NCBI GenBank assembly: GCA_000149265.1
Contig: CH003244.1
Location: 864,432 to 928,431, forward strand
Direction: 5' to 3'
Length of the DNA: 64,000 nt
Origin: Ciona savignyi
Lineage: Eukaryota; Chordata; Ascidiacea; Phlebobranchia; Cionidae
How positions within the stretch are numbered: position 1 is the stretch's first letter; each line of letters opens with the position of its first letter. The notes below the pieces were generated by a model. The model was given only the letters and a program-made list of their open reading frames with translations, had not been told where the DNA came from and did not search any database. The translations under genes were made by a program, and so were the position numbers. Below, in pieces: positions 27,233-39,542 of the stretch.

Positions 27233-27541
27233 AGGATAGGATAAGATGGGATCTTTATGGTTATCCCCGTGAATGAGAAAATGCAAGCGGCGTTAACACA
27301 CAGGCAATCTTCAGATCACCTCGCGTCCACCGTCGGGTTAACGGAGCTATTGTATATAGTGCGTTGTGTATGATTTAGATGTTACTTTAATTTGGTAGAA
27401 CCCACCATTCCACTGGGTTCAGGTCACGCCCGTTAAGTGCCTTACCAAAGCGGACACACTCGACTAGATAGCGATCAGGTTTGAACCTGCAGCGTTGGCT
27501 GAAAGGCGGCGTAATAATCCACCAAGCTAAGCGGTCGGACG
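27233..27541 (-). repeat. tRNA-derived SINE, full length
   Basis: Tail (AGGAT repeats) on the left, body, and tRNA-like head ending in GGTCGGAC on the right. Confidence 0.9.
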
Positions 27542-27615
27542 TTGTCCTAATTATTAAGTCAATTATTCCATTAACTGCGGTCGAGAACATACATTTTACG
27601 GAAGCATATTTTCAG

Positions 27616-27761
27616 TACAGGAAGTGGAAAATCGGCGAGACGTATTAAAGAAAGAAATATATAAAAGAAGAACAGGTAAACAGCCACTTTTTGAACCAAA
27701 ACTGCGATATGATAGTGGACTGACTGGTCACCAACACCCGGGAAAGCGCATGTACGTTTAA
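27616..27761 (+). CDS. Orphan terminal exon, unknown protein
   Basis: After a TTTTCAG acceptor the plus strand is open to a TAA at 27759-27761. It encodes a charged stretch (QEVENRRDVLKKEIYKRR, then QPLFEPKLRYDSG, ending HPGKRMYV). The frame also stays open upstream for about 18 codons, to a stop just past the SINE that ends at 27541. No partner exon or start codon was found, and I do not recognise the family. It is either the last exon of an unseen plus-strand gene or chance. Confidence 0.35.
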
Positions 27762-28552
27762 CGATTAGGCGTACTTGGGTGTGTCCTTGGCAAAGACAAA
27801 ATTTACTACAAATCAATCTACTGGGTTAAAATTGGATTGGGTGACTACTTTGCCTAGTCCCACAATATACTAAGTATTCAACAACCCGTTATAAAATGCT
27901 TCTACGTTTTCCGTTATAAACATAAGGATATATATATTTATTTACGTTTTATTCTCGTGTATGGGAAAAAGCTCAATCAGTTATCACACTGGCAATCGTC
28001 CGTTTAACTCATTACCACCGTCGGGTTACCGGAGCTCCCGCAGTTGTTGTACATTATTTGGACATTCCAACTAATTTAGCTCATTGATATTTCGATCGAA
28101 CCACCTTTCACTCCGTGTTCGAAGGTTTATTATAAAAACCTGAATAACGCCTTAGACAGGGGTTAAGGTTCCCGTTAGTTCCCTTCCAATAAGTGCTCTT
28201 CATTGATATTAGCCGAAGAAAAATTGTACTACAATGAACCTCGAAGATTATGTTTTTTTCTGTGTATTTCACGACATCAAGACACATAATGAACGGTACT
28301 GCGGCTGAACGGTTAACGCAACCGATTCATAGAGCATTCAAAACTGACCCATTGTCGAGCTTAAAAAAACGAAAAAAGAAGACACATGTGATATAAGGAC
28401 AAAACAAATTGAAAAATAATAGAATAGTGAAGTTCAGTTACCTTAATATGCTGTATAAAACAAGATATTTATCAGAATTCGATAAATGCAAAAATAGAGA
28501 TAGCGCAAGATCATTACTGACATATTTCCTGAACGAGGTGTATATAATGTAG
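27762..28552. other. Spacer downstream of the cytokine receptor gene
   Basis: Holds a diverged first-family SINE at about 27925-28130 and a second-family tRNA-like repeat at about 28288-28370. No gene is seen. Confidence 0.5.
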
Positions 28553-31500
28553 TCAACGTGGGGCGTACCCATTGTCGGTTTCATTGGAAATCCGGGAAGG
28601 TTTGACGCCGTCGACCGATACTATCCTCAAATAAGAAGCCGGGCGTTTGTTACCGCACAATGCTTTCTTGTCATCGAGAGTAACGTCATCGACGAAACCG
28701 TGTGACCATATTACGTCATCAGTTGTCACAGAATCGGGTTTTGTGTTGTCGTGAGTAGAGTCCTCCGTGACGTGACAATGGTTCCCAGAGGTTTCGACGA
28801 TAAGTGTGTTAGCTGCGGATCGATTGATTAGCTTGGTGGTTCAGTGTGTCGAATTTCAGCCGAAGGGTTGCTGATTCGAAACTGATAACTAGCTTGTCCG
28901 TCATTCGGACATTTCCTGAACCCAGCATTGCAATAGCTCAGTTGACCCGACGGTGGGCGCAAAGTGATCTGACCATTGCCCATGTGTTTACCCCCTATAG
29001 TTTTTCATTAACTGGGATAAACATGAAACTCATATCATATATCATAAACAGTTACGCAATAATCACCGACATTACGTCATAATACAGTCATACTTACAGT
29101 TATCCAAAAAGCCAACAACTTTCCCAAGAGCCGTCCTGGAAAAATATCAGGCATTATAATAAATAGTGAACGGACAGTTGATTTGTTTACTATTATTTAA
29201 CAAATCCTTTAAAATCTTAATTTAAAATAGTTACTTACGTCGATGTAACGTCATCTTCTAATATCGTGTCGTCTTCTTTGTAAGGTTGATCTGGATGTTG
29301 GTTTATTATTAATTTAAAAGCAGAAGAGAGTTGCCAGAATAGCATAAGATAGAGGGTTCAATGTCCACTATGGTCATATATTTCTTAGCAAAGACCAGGT
29401 ACAACGTGGATGATGTCCACAGTGCATATTGAGCCTTAAGTATATTATTGTACAACACAATTGTTTTTGTTGTACGTATGTGCGCGCTTAAATTGTTAGC
29501 CTATATATGTAATTTCTTTTTAGCTAGTGTAACCATTGGGTTTAAGTGAGGCCACACAAGTCCTTTTACTAAAGACACAACCGACTTCTCAGTAGCTGGT
29601 TTCGACCCCCTAACCATTGGATCGCTAAATATTGTTCTTATGCTTAGGTTTGGCGGCCGCGTCCGCTATATTTATTACTTTATATCCTTTTTTTCTAATG
29701 ACGTGTTTTAACGACTGTTCGTTTTGCCGTCTTTTCCCGTTCCTGTGTCGTAATTATATTCGTTTGCCATTTTTTAAAACTGGGGCAAAAAATGAATAAA
29801 CTAAACCATTAGCTAACGCCCAATGATCTAGTCGACAGCTATAAAAATGCCCTACAATTTGTCCACTCAACCATACAGCAAAAAATGTTATTATTTTTAC
29901 TTAGCCCTTTTTTACCTTCATTAAATAGTCCATCTGGAAAAGAATCTGGTTTTTCATCCACTGGTGGTGTAAAACGGACCTTTAGCAATGTCGTGGGTCT
30001 GAAAATGATAATGGCGGGTCAGTTATCTTATTTGGATGATCATATTCTTGTACATAAAATGGCACTAATGGCAAAAACAGCACACATTAAAAACAGAATG
30101 TGTTAAAGGTATGGTCCAAGTTACATATCATTTCTTTTTTAGATTTAATTTGATTTGGTAATGCCGTGATGAAGCTCAGGGCAGTAAGAGGTGTTAGTAT
30201 TGAGATTGTTTACTCACAGCAATGAGGCACAATCATCTCCATTAGAAGCATTACTTTGCGTTGAAGTTAGTTCATCGTGCAGATCGTTCTGTTGGTGATA
30301 AAATTTATATTAAAACCTAGTTGAATAATGTGTCAATACCTTGATTGAACACTGTTATTTTTCTATTATAATTTGTATTCTCCTATGCTTAGTCTTCCAA
30401 TGTCAGTATAGTTGCAGCCCTATCTGTGGCTGTCCAACACAAAGGGATTGATAATGGGTGTTCTCGATATATTGCTCGCCACACTACACCTACACCTAGG
30501 ATAGGATAGGATATTCATGTTTAACCCCGTGAATGGAAAAACGCAAGCGGCGTTAACACACGGGCAATCGTCAGATCACCTCGCGATTCAGACGTTCCTT
30601 TAATTTGGAAGAACCCAGCATTCCACTGGGTTCAGATCACGTCCGTTAAGTGACTTGTCCAAGGACACAGTCGACTGATAGCGATCAGGTTTGAACCTTA
30701 AACTTTCGGTTGAAAGGCGTCGCACTAAACCACCAGACTAACCGGTCGGACGTGCACACATAAATGGAACTTTACCAGAAACTTGGGTATATCTCTGTAC
30801 ACGAAACTTTTAAAAGTTTTCATCAGGGTTATCACTTTCCAACAGGAAACAGTAAGTACAATCATAACTGCGACTGTGAGGATTATTCCGATTAATGACA
30901 TCATTTTCTGGGGGTCCGATTCTAAAATTGAAAAATATAGATGTACATAATTTTGCTCCAGAATAATGTGCAAGGATGAGAACCCGTTTTTTTGTGTTGT
31001 TAGCAAGAAAAACTGTAAGCCGGACAGAGATGAATAATTAAAACTGTGTTGCCTCTTATTCAACACATTGCAATAGTTCCAATAACTCGACTTTGGAAAC
31101 AGGTAAATTTTGATTGCTTTTTTATTTTTTTCTCGCAAATTTCGTATAACTACATAAGCCTATGACAAAACCTAACACAGGAACAGGAAAAATCGATAAA
31201 ACAAATTGTCTTTAAAGCACGACCTATTACACTTTTATTGTCTTTTAAAACTATAACTTTCTTTTTGATGTTTATTTTATTATCGCCAATATTTGTTTTT
31301 AGAATTTGTTGTAGCACTTTCACAATTTGTTATCGTTTTGAATTTAAAAAAAAATACTGTAAGTGAATTGTCATTATGTTATTTTTTTACGATAAAGTTT
31401 TATATTTTGATTGCCTGTTTTTCTGTAAAGTTTGGTTAAACCTTGTTTTTGAGTTAGTATATGTTGCTTGAATAAATTGCGCTTAAACACTAAAATACTC

Positions 31501-34500
31501 TTTTATCAAGTTTGTTTTGAGAACAAATGCACAAATTATGTTCTTACGTGTTTTTACTCTCAAAAATCCGACGCCACTCCATTTATTAGTGTACGCGTTT
31601 ACTCTGTACACAGCCTGGATGCAGTATTCCGAGTCTGAAGCGAGGTCTTTAAGGACAAGTAGAAATTTCTTTTCATCACCAACGTCCACAGTCTGTGAAT
31701 AGCTAGGGATCAATTTAGATCGAATTCAAGAAACGACTTTCGGTCGGATTCACGTTAAAATTTAAAATCAGATTACATTCGAATCTAGGACAAAATTGGA
31801 ACTCAGGGACAAATTTTTGTCTTAAAAACAAGTGAGAAAACCACAATTTCAAAGTTAAAAACCAAATCCGTCGATATTTACCTTAGATGGATACAGATTT
31901 AAGGTAAAATTGTCTGGTTTGTCTTTTCTACAATAGTCATCACTTCTTCGTCCTGAAAAGTTGTATAAAATATGTTTATGCTCTCCAGAGTCCGGCCCCG
32001 TTGGTATAACGGTTAAGTGCGTCGCCTTTCAATCGAAAGATTGCAGGTGCGAAACTGCTCGTTAGCTAGTCGGTTGTGTCCTTGGGCAAGGCACTTTACG
32101 GACATTGCCTAAACCCAACGGATTAATAGTTTCTACCAAATTAAAGGAACGTGTCTATCATATACAACACACTGCAATAGCTCCGGTAACCTGACGATGG
32201 GCGCGAGGTGATCTGACGATTGCCCGTGTGTAAACACCCTTGGTTTTCCCATTCACGGGGATAAAGATGAATATCCTATCCTATCCTATCCTATCCTATC
32301 CAGACAAAGTACAAGAATATTTCTACGCATTGGTATGCTATAAAGACGGATTGTCACCCAAAATTTCGGTTAACTATATCATTTTTGCTGAATAAACTAA
32401 ACATGGTCTAGATGTGCACAGTTTTAACAAAAATATTAAATTAAACAAAACATAGATTATTAGTTTGCGGTATACCACATTTTAATTCGTTGAAAGAGCA
32501 GTTTAGTATCTTAATTCACCTTTAACGGGCTGTACGGAGTATTGAGTTGAATACATGCGGACTGCAGCGGAGAGATGAACTCGAATTAAATCTTTTTCGG
32601 CTTCAACGACGTTTAGTCGGGGAGCTGTAAAATTACCTGTGAAAAACAAAATGATCTTGGATTACCAGAGCTATTGTAGCACGTTGTATGTTTTACCAGA
32701 AATATTTGGATACATTTATTTGAATCGACGGGGCAATATTCGTGGAGTGCATGCAGGCATAAACATATTCATTCAAATGGTCATTGTTGAATGGCACCCC
32801 AGAATGACCAAGATTAATTTAATTGGAAGCTGAGAAATAACCAGCAAGTTAGTAACTGCTTTATACTGCCTTTTATGTAGTTAGAGGGAAGCAACGCTGC
32901 TTTAAATCGTGACAAGACTTCCAACCGAATATAGCTGGATATGTTAATGCGTCGCTTTTCAGTCGAAGAAATGCAGATTCGAAACTGGACGCTCGTAGTC
33001 GATTGTGGCCTTGGGTAAGACACTTAACGGACATTGCCTAAATCTAGTAGAATAATGGGTTCTAACAAATTTAGAAAACGTCTGAATCATACGTAACACA
33101 CTGTAACTCTAGTATTTCGACGGTGGGCGCAAAATAATCTGACTATTACCCGTGTATTAACGCTCATTGTATTTTCCCATTCACATAGATAAACATAAGT
33201 ATATTATTCTCTTCTGTCTTACTACAAAAGGAAGTTAAAACTTACTATCACGCGCCACAGTAATGGGCTGGCTTCTTTTGTATTTTGTTCTTGTTTCCTT
33301 TCCACCATTTTCTTGCAGAACGGCCATTACTCTAAAACGCGCTGTTGAGAAGCAAAACGAATGAATTTTTAGCATTGCGTAGGACTGTGTAACGGCGAAT
33401 ATATTTGCTTTCAGTTACGTGTTAAAAGGTGGAAGTAGTTTTAAAACTAAGTTTTTTGAAAAATAAGTTTTAAAATCAGTCCCAAACTTATGTAACAAAT
33501 GATTATTTAATTCACTTAACAGAATAAATATACAAAATTATCCTTGCATCGAATCACATGAATTTAAAAAAAGGTTTAATAATTTGGGGACTAGTGTCGA
33601 TTACATAAGCCGAAGATAAGAAAAATTTAGTATAAATTACATTAGAAACGTCTTATACAATCCACTACAATCATAGCTTTGCTAATGCGACGGTCGGAAC
33701 GAGGCAAAATAACGATTGCCAATATGATAGCGCCCATTTTGTTTTCCTATTGAATCCGATAAAACATAAATATTATATTGACACGACAAGTCGGAATATC
33801 CGAGCTACTGTGTTTAATACAATCGTACAACTATAAAGTTATCTAAACTGTGTGTATTGTCAGCCCGATTAGCCGAGGACTGGTTGGTTCAAAACTGGAC
33901 GACAGCTAGTCGTTTATGTCCTTTGGCACACCACACAAAACACTGAAATAGCTCCGGCAAGCCTACGGTAGGCGCGAGGTAATCTGACGATTACCCGTAC
34001 CTTAACGCTACTTGTGTTTTTACATTCACGGGAATAAACATGAATATTCCATCATATTTCGTCAACCAACCGTAAAATTGTTTGGGTAGTTGAAGTGAGC
34101 AGTACGTTCGAGTTCCATTATTTTTGACCTCACATGTACGCTGCATCCAGGATATATTTGAGGAACATCTGGGAGGATCTAACATGAGACTGTGGAATGA
34201 AACGTGTTGTTTACAATGAGTCTTGAACATTATTAGTCCAACGTGTGGATTAATGTAATAATAAACAAAACCAAATCAATCATGTAACTTTACTTACTCC
34301 TATAGCTACACTAAACTGAGTGTAAGACATATACAAGGGAATCTAGGATTGGTGTGTTACAGCCAATATGTTACATATGTTACAACCTTCTCTAAGTTAT
34401 CTTTTCGCATTGTAAAAACCAATATTTAAAGCGGTATCTGGTCTCTCTAAACCACTAGTGCTAAAAATAAAGTATCATGTCTTTTTTGGCGTCTATGTTA

Positions 34501-37183
34501 AGGTGATTCTATCGATGTCCCTACTTCCTAATCATTACCAGTGGGACTCATTATTTAATCGGTGGGATTTGATAACGGAATATTGTTTTAGGCTAATGGC
34601 GTAAAGATATTTCAATATTCATTTTTATAACTTTGGCCTAACTAGTATCCATTTATACTGAAGGTTGCCTTAAAATAAAAATGTTTTATTATAAAGATAA
34701 TGTTTGGCCAATGAAACACAATAGGTTACAACCAATTGTGGCAGTATTTCATGCAGTCAAATCAAACAAAATTGATATTTGCTAGAATATAGACTATATA
34801 GTTTATGAACAAATACCATTTAGAAAAAAATCACCATTCACGGGGTGACAAAAATATCTTATCCAACCCGGTTTTAATTTGGTCGAAGTGTATGTTCAGG
34901 GATGTAACATCACCTACATTATACTGACTACATTTTTAACTTCATGATTGTGTCGCCATAGTTTTTGGTATTTCAAATAAAATTGAATTTAAATACTTTA
35001 GGGTAGATGCACAATATTATATTTTTTGTGTTCTGTTAAGCATAATCGGCTGTCTTATTCTGTTGCTTAAATATGGGTGGAAACGAATTATAATTAGCCA
35101 TTTTGTCCATTTTGTTTGTCCGACCTATAAGCGCGGTCAGGTATGGCGTCAGCGGGCCGCAAACAACGAAAAGTTTGTTAATTCAAAGCCCTTTGGTAGG
35201 TAGTATTTATGACAAGGCACTTAGTAAAACATCGTTCTAACCTAGCTACACGGGTTACATATAACAATAGAAAAATGTCAATTAAACCGAACACACTTGC
35301 AATACGCCACGTAACCAGATCATGGATATAACGATTCACGGGGATTAAACAAAAATATTCTTTTCTCATCGAAACTGTTTAAAGTAACCGCGACATGACA
35401 AGTTACCAACTATAACAAAGGTGTGCAACTTCCCACAATGGCTGTTGTTAAACCGACTTGAAATAGCTGTGATGTCGAATAAAAGTGCATTAAATTGTAT
35501 TGGTGTGAATGTAAGTGCGCTGTTGCACTCATTGATTACCCAGGTAAGATACTTTTTTTATTATTTATGTATTTTAACAATTTTTAAAAATTTTGAAGAA
35601 GCAGACGCTCAATTCCTTCTCTATGAGGATGCTAAAAATATAAACTGCTGGCGGGAGTGGGGAAGGTTCCTACTTATTTCACATTAAAAAAATAGTAAGT
35701 TAATACATTCACTTTTGATTCCCCGTACTGGAGGTGTATGCAAATTATTCTTGTGCCTACTGTGTTTCAATATTACCTCACAATAAAGAGGATTGTATAG
35801 TTACGGTTTTAGGAAAGTTCTTATTACCGTTACCAATTATATTACTGCCACCAATTTTAACGTCCAAAATCCATTGTACCTAAGTTTAATTAAATATTCT
35901 AATTCTACATTATATATATTTCTCAAGCCAACCTACCAAGCCTCAACCACGTACGAAACGTTGTACTTTTTCCAACAAGATCGACGTGTCCAAAGTAATG
36001 TGACAACGAAATCCGTTACTTTCACTTCAAAATCTTTCGGTCCGCGTAACTTACAAGAGCCTGTAATGTTGTTGAAATCAAACTAGATATACACATGCAA
36101 AAGCTGGGCATAAAGTGGTGTGGTAGTGGGCTATTGCCCTCCGTGATATCGTATATGGTATAAGGGGATTGGATTCAGATTCTTTGTACTCCTTATCAAT
36201 AAGAATTTGATTAAGAGTCAACGAAATTCCAACGTATAGATCACACAACAATATAGCTTGGATACGAAATAACCTCACAATAATTCGTGTTTTCGCTAAA
36301 GGGGATACACGTAGCAGGGGAACCAACATAATCATCGTGTCCACAACTAACATGACCAATAAAAACATTTAAAATATTGTAAAATCGTATGACCTGTCTA
36401 CGGCAGTATATGGAACCATTTAGAAAATGATAGACTAATCATGTTTTATCCCTGTGAATTAGCAACCAGTTTTAAACCTATAACCTTTCGGCTGAAAGGC
36501 GACGCATAAACCGTACCAATCGGTCAGAAAATATATCAAATATCAGTTTTCTTTTGCGTTATATGTTATAAAACGTTGGATAAATCCTACGCATGGGAAG
36601 TGCAATATTGGATAAGAAAGGATAGGATAGGATATTCATGTTTATCCTCGTATATGGGAAAACCAAGGGGGTTAACACACGAGCAATCGTCAGATCACCT
36701 CGTGCCCACTGTCGGGTTACCGGAGCTATTGCAGTATGTGTATGATTCACAAGTTTCTTCAATTTAGTTGAAACCATTAAGACGCTGGGTTCAGACAATG
36801 TCGGTTAAGTGCCTTGCCCAAGTACACAACTGACTAGCTAGTGACCAGTTTCGAAACCACAACCCTTCGGCTGAAAGGCGACGCACTTAACCACTAGACT
36901 AATATGTCGGACAATGATGTAATTCCTTTTGGCACAGCTTGAAAAGTATACACAGATCTAATAATGAATCGTTTATTATATTTATTTTTTAAAGGGGTCC
37001 CTCGAAAAACACAACTTGCTGTACCTTTAGAGCTTATACTATATATATATATGTGTGTGTACACAGAATACTACACAACAGCTTATTTTTACCTTTTTTG
37101 GCTGCGTAAATTTCCACAGAAGAGCTTAAAATGAAGACAAAACTGACAAAGAAGCTGAAAATAAAGATCCTTGGCACGATCAT
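28553..37183 (-). CDS. Class II helical cytokine receptor-like protein (CRF2 family)
   Basis: Predicted type I membrane receptor, 470 residues. Exons in transcript order: 37183-37093, 36060-35937, 34189-34071, 33341-33246, 32636-32520, 31952-31882, 31692-31548, 30921-30776, 30288-30218, 29998-29916, 29290-29239, 29135-29098, 28812-28553; all 12 joins hold phase and the total is 471 codons. Signal peptide about 1-28. Domain 1 has the CRF2-style cysteine pair (RTCEVKNNGTRTYCSL) and an FYARFRVMAV strand. Domain 2 starts near NFTAPRLNVVEAE and has the second pair (DYCRKD and SDSEYCIQAVYR). One transmembrane helix (MMSLIGIILTVAVMIVLTV) is followed by a Box1-like IPKFL. The acidic tail of about 170 residues holds several tyrosines, including the last residues NGYAPR. 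Several N-glycosylation sites are present. Family membership is inferred from fold-level pattern and intron phases, not from close identity; a generic FN3 receptor is the alternative. Introns contain several SINEs. Confidence 0.75.
28817..29040 (+). repeat. tRNA-derived SINE, internally deleted
   Basis: The head begins within 5 bp of the last cytokine receptor exon, so the acceptor region of that exon (minus strand) lies in SINE-derived sequence. Confidence 0.75.
29527..29632 (-). repeat. tRNA-derived SINE fragment
   Basis: The head-proximal half only, in a cytokine receptor intron. Confidence 0.55.
29645..29795 (+). repeat. Interspersed repeat starting GGCGGCCGCGTCC
   Basis: A block of about 150 bp with GGCCGCGTCC, ATGACGTGTTTTAACGACTG, TCGTTTTGCCGTC and TGTGTCGTAATTATATTCG. 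The same order appears reversed at about 41995-42150, with partial copies near 5215-5300, 11945-12080 and 25965-26025. Class unknown. Confidence 0.6.
30498..30752 (-). repeat. tRNA-derived SINE with internal deletion
   Basis: Complete ends but about 55 bp of the body are missing. It lies 24 bp past the donor of the transmembrane exon of the cytokine receptor gene. Confidence 0.85.
31991..32301 (+). repeat. tRNA-derived SINE, full length
   Basis: This is the clearest copy of the main SINE. The head has an A-box-like TTGGTATAACGGTTAAGTGCG and a B-box-like stretch (weakened here to GGTGCGAAACT). A conserved body of about 200 bp and a tail of repeated ATCCT units follow. It lies in an intron of the cytokine receptor gene. 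Confidence 0.9.
32925..33210 (+). repeat. tRNA-derived SINE, moderately diverged
   Basis: Body and head are recognisable and the tail is eroded. In a cytokine receptor intron. Confidence 0.75.
33860..34060 (+). repeat. tRNA-derived SINE, internally deleted
   Basis: Ends about 10 bp from the splice donor of cytokine receptor exon 3 (34071-34189, minus strand). A further partial copy lies at about 33640-33780. Confidence 0.7.
35118..35370 (+). repeat. tRNA-derived SINE, diverged
   Basis: Body motifs such as AAGGCACTTA and GATTCACGGGGATTAAACA are recognisable in order. Confidence 0.5.
36430..36533 (-). repeat. tRNA-derived SINE with large deletion
   Basis: Tail-side sequence (TGTTTTATCCCTGTGAAT) joins directly to the head (CCTTTCGGCTGAAAGGCGACGC). 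Confidence 0.65.
36618..36914 (-). repeat. tRNA-derived SINE, full length
   Basis: Well-preserved copy with AGGAT tail and a complete head. It lies in intron 1 of the cytokine receptor gene. Confidence 0.9.
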
Positions 37184-39335
37184 ATCCGTGTTCCTATTCC
37201 TATGAACGAGTATACAAATCTCTGAAAAGAGTACATTGTTTTAAACTAATTTATAAAAAAAAATTACAGGTCAAGGGTTCGTTTCTGATAAAAGTAGTTT
37301 CTAAAACCCATAAAAACGATATGGCCTATGACAATCCATTGATAGTTAATAAGTAACTACGTTACTGACACTGAAAACTGTTTGTAGTGTTTATACAATG
37401 TGACACAGAATGGTTTAATCTCGATAAAAATGTACCAAATACGGTCTTACTTTTTTATTTCTTTAATCTGCTTAATCGGTATATATTAAGATGTTAGGCC
37501 CAATAGTAATGGAAACCTGTACAATTGAAAATAGCAATCGGTTATATTTCAAATATTTGCTTAATACACAAACGTATAATAAACCTACAACTAAGGCTGT
37601 CAATCGCGATTACTTTCACTTTGCAAACAAAGACCTCGTGATAAAACGTTGGGGATATTTATATTCACGAAATATACGCTGAAATATCCTTGGAAACGCA
37701 CTTAAAAAACGTTGCTTAAAACCAGTAAATTTATACGTTGAGAAGATCTAAAAGTCATTTCTCAGATTCGTTTTCGTAATCCGACTGTGGACACGAGATA
37801 TTCTTACGAATAGTGTTGTTGTAGCCGACCCTCCACCCGAACTAAAACCTGAGTATCTTACTCAACACTGAAATTAAAAACATCTGAATGCCAAATCTTT
37901 CATTAAAACTACTCATCATTTGTATCTTTGACACGACAAAAAATCCGTGTAATTATATTTTGTTACTTTAACTTTTCCATATTAGAGATAAAAAAAAACT
38001 ATTTTAAGCTTGGTACATTTTGACCAGTTCCACGAATGCGCGGTAAATTAAAGATAAAATGTATATATTGAGAGTTTATACCAGCAATTTTTGTTGTGGA
38101 CTTTCTATTTTCATCCATATTACTATTTTTATCAAAGACTTATTATTTTTATTAATAGTTTCTATGGAAAATTTGACCGCAGCTGTTTTGGATAAAAAGG
38201 CATTATTCTTCCAATGCATACATCAACACACCTTCAAAACTTAAACAACTATGTGAATGCGCAACTGATCTGCCCAAATTAAACTTCAATGCGGTACGAC
38301 ATAAACAGCTTGTTCTCTTTATTAAGAATTTTTCCTCTCTTTTTATTATCCAGACGAGTATGCATTTTATTATCCAGAGGATACACTTAAAAAGAAACAT
38401 ATGCCTCCTCTCAATCTTTTCTATTTAGATAAGCCATTACAATTTTTTATGAAATATTAAAATGTACAAACAGTATAACAAGAAAAGTAACATACTTTTG
38501 TAGCACTGTGATGCCTATTGGCTGAGGTTTGTAGTGTTTTGTGACGTCACAGAACATAGATGTAAAAAAAATATTTTCGACTACATATTTCAATTCTTCC
38601 CGTTTGTTTATACTGTTTACTGTTTAAAGTCTAAGCAAATATTAGCCTTTAATTATTGAACTTGAATATTACAACGTTGTTTCTAGTTTCACTTGTACAA
38701 TTTACACACCAGTCCTTTTTGGGCAATGAAGCCCTATATAGACAACCAAAAAAATGTTTTGTAAACGCTACTTTGGAATCGTATATAAAAGCCTACTCTG
38801 TGCAATGATGCTATGATGAACCTATTTTACAGCTTGCCAAGCATTCTGATTAAATTATCACATAAAAGTAATTAACCTTGGTGTGATTCGACCGAATATT
38901 TTTGTCACATTTTGTTTTAACCGAAGAACGCATATATTGCTCTCATTTTTATATGTCAAGCTGCAATAAAATATAACTTGCCTTGACCTATCTAGAAAGA
39001 CAATGAGGTGGGATAAATGAAGTAAAACACTATTATTGTTAACGGGGGGCAAACTATTCTATATTTCATTGGAGAAAATCCCTATCGTCCAGAGGGGTCA
39101 AAAATTCCCCCAAAATATAGATATCGGCGTAACAAACAGATTCGCGACAAATAAGATACAATTAACACGTTCGGTAAAGTGAAAGAATAAACAAAGAATA
39201 CGTTTAGGCTAAAAAAACTTTCGGTTCGGGTCGCCCGTTCATAGCCGATGGTGCGTTTAATTTATTAACTTTGCTACTCTTACCGTGCTTAATAAATTGC
39301 TTAATCTTATATTATAAAAATAACAATACTCTTAA
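37184..39335. other. Spacer upstream of the cytokine receptor gene
   Basis: No gene is recognised. An exon-like block on the minus strand (38960-38877) lies between a TTATTGCAG acceptor and an AAG/GTTAAT donor. It is open for 28 codons (includes YKNESNICVLRLKQNVTKIF) but has no partner. A TGACGTCA (CRE-like) palindrome occurs near 38540. Confidence 0.4.
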
Positions 39336-39542
39336 AAAAACAATATAAAACTGAACGGAACGTTGCTGACTCTAAACCCACCAGTTGCTGTTCTAGTAAG
39401 CCTTTTTGGCAGAGTAAACATAAAAGGACAATACGAAATCGGGAGAATTGCAGATTTTAAGAAGTGGAAAGAAGAACTATATGGGTATCAAGGACAACGG
39501 GAAAACATAGTGAATGTCAAAGTGTCGCTTATAAAATGGTAG
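39336..39542 (+). CDS. Orphan open frame, possible terminal exon
   Basis: A 68-codon frame without ATG ends at a TAG. Its translation is protein-like (LNPPVAVLVSLFGRVNIKG, then ADFKKWKEELYGYQ). Candidate acceptors inside are CCACCAG and TTTTTGGCAG. It lies just left of the second assembly gap, so partner exons could be in the gap or further left. The family is not recognised; chance cannot be excluded. Confidence 0.3.
   Translation, partial: KNNIKLNGTLLTLNPPVAVLVSLFGRVNIKGQYEIGRIADFKKWKEELYGYQGQRENIVNVKVSLIKW

Noticed and set aside
37491-37682. 63-codon plus-strand ORF
   Set aside because: Not flanked by splice sites and not recognised; insufficient evidence for a gene.
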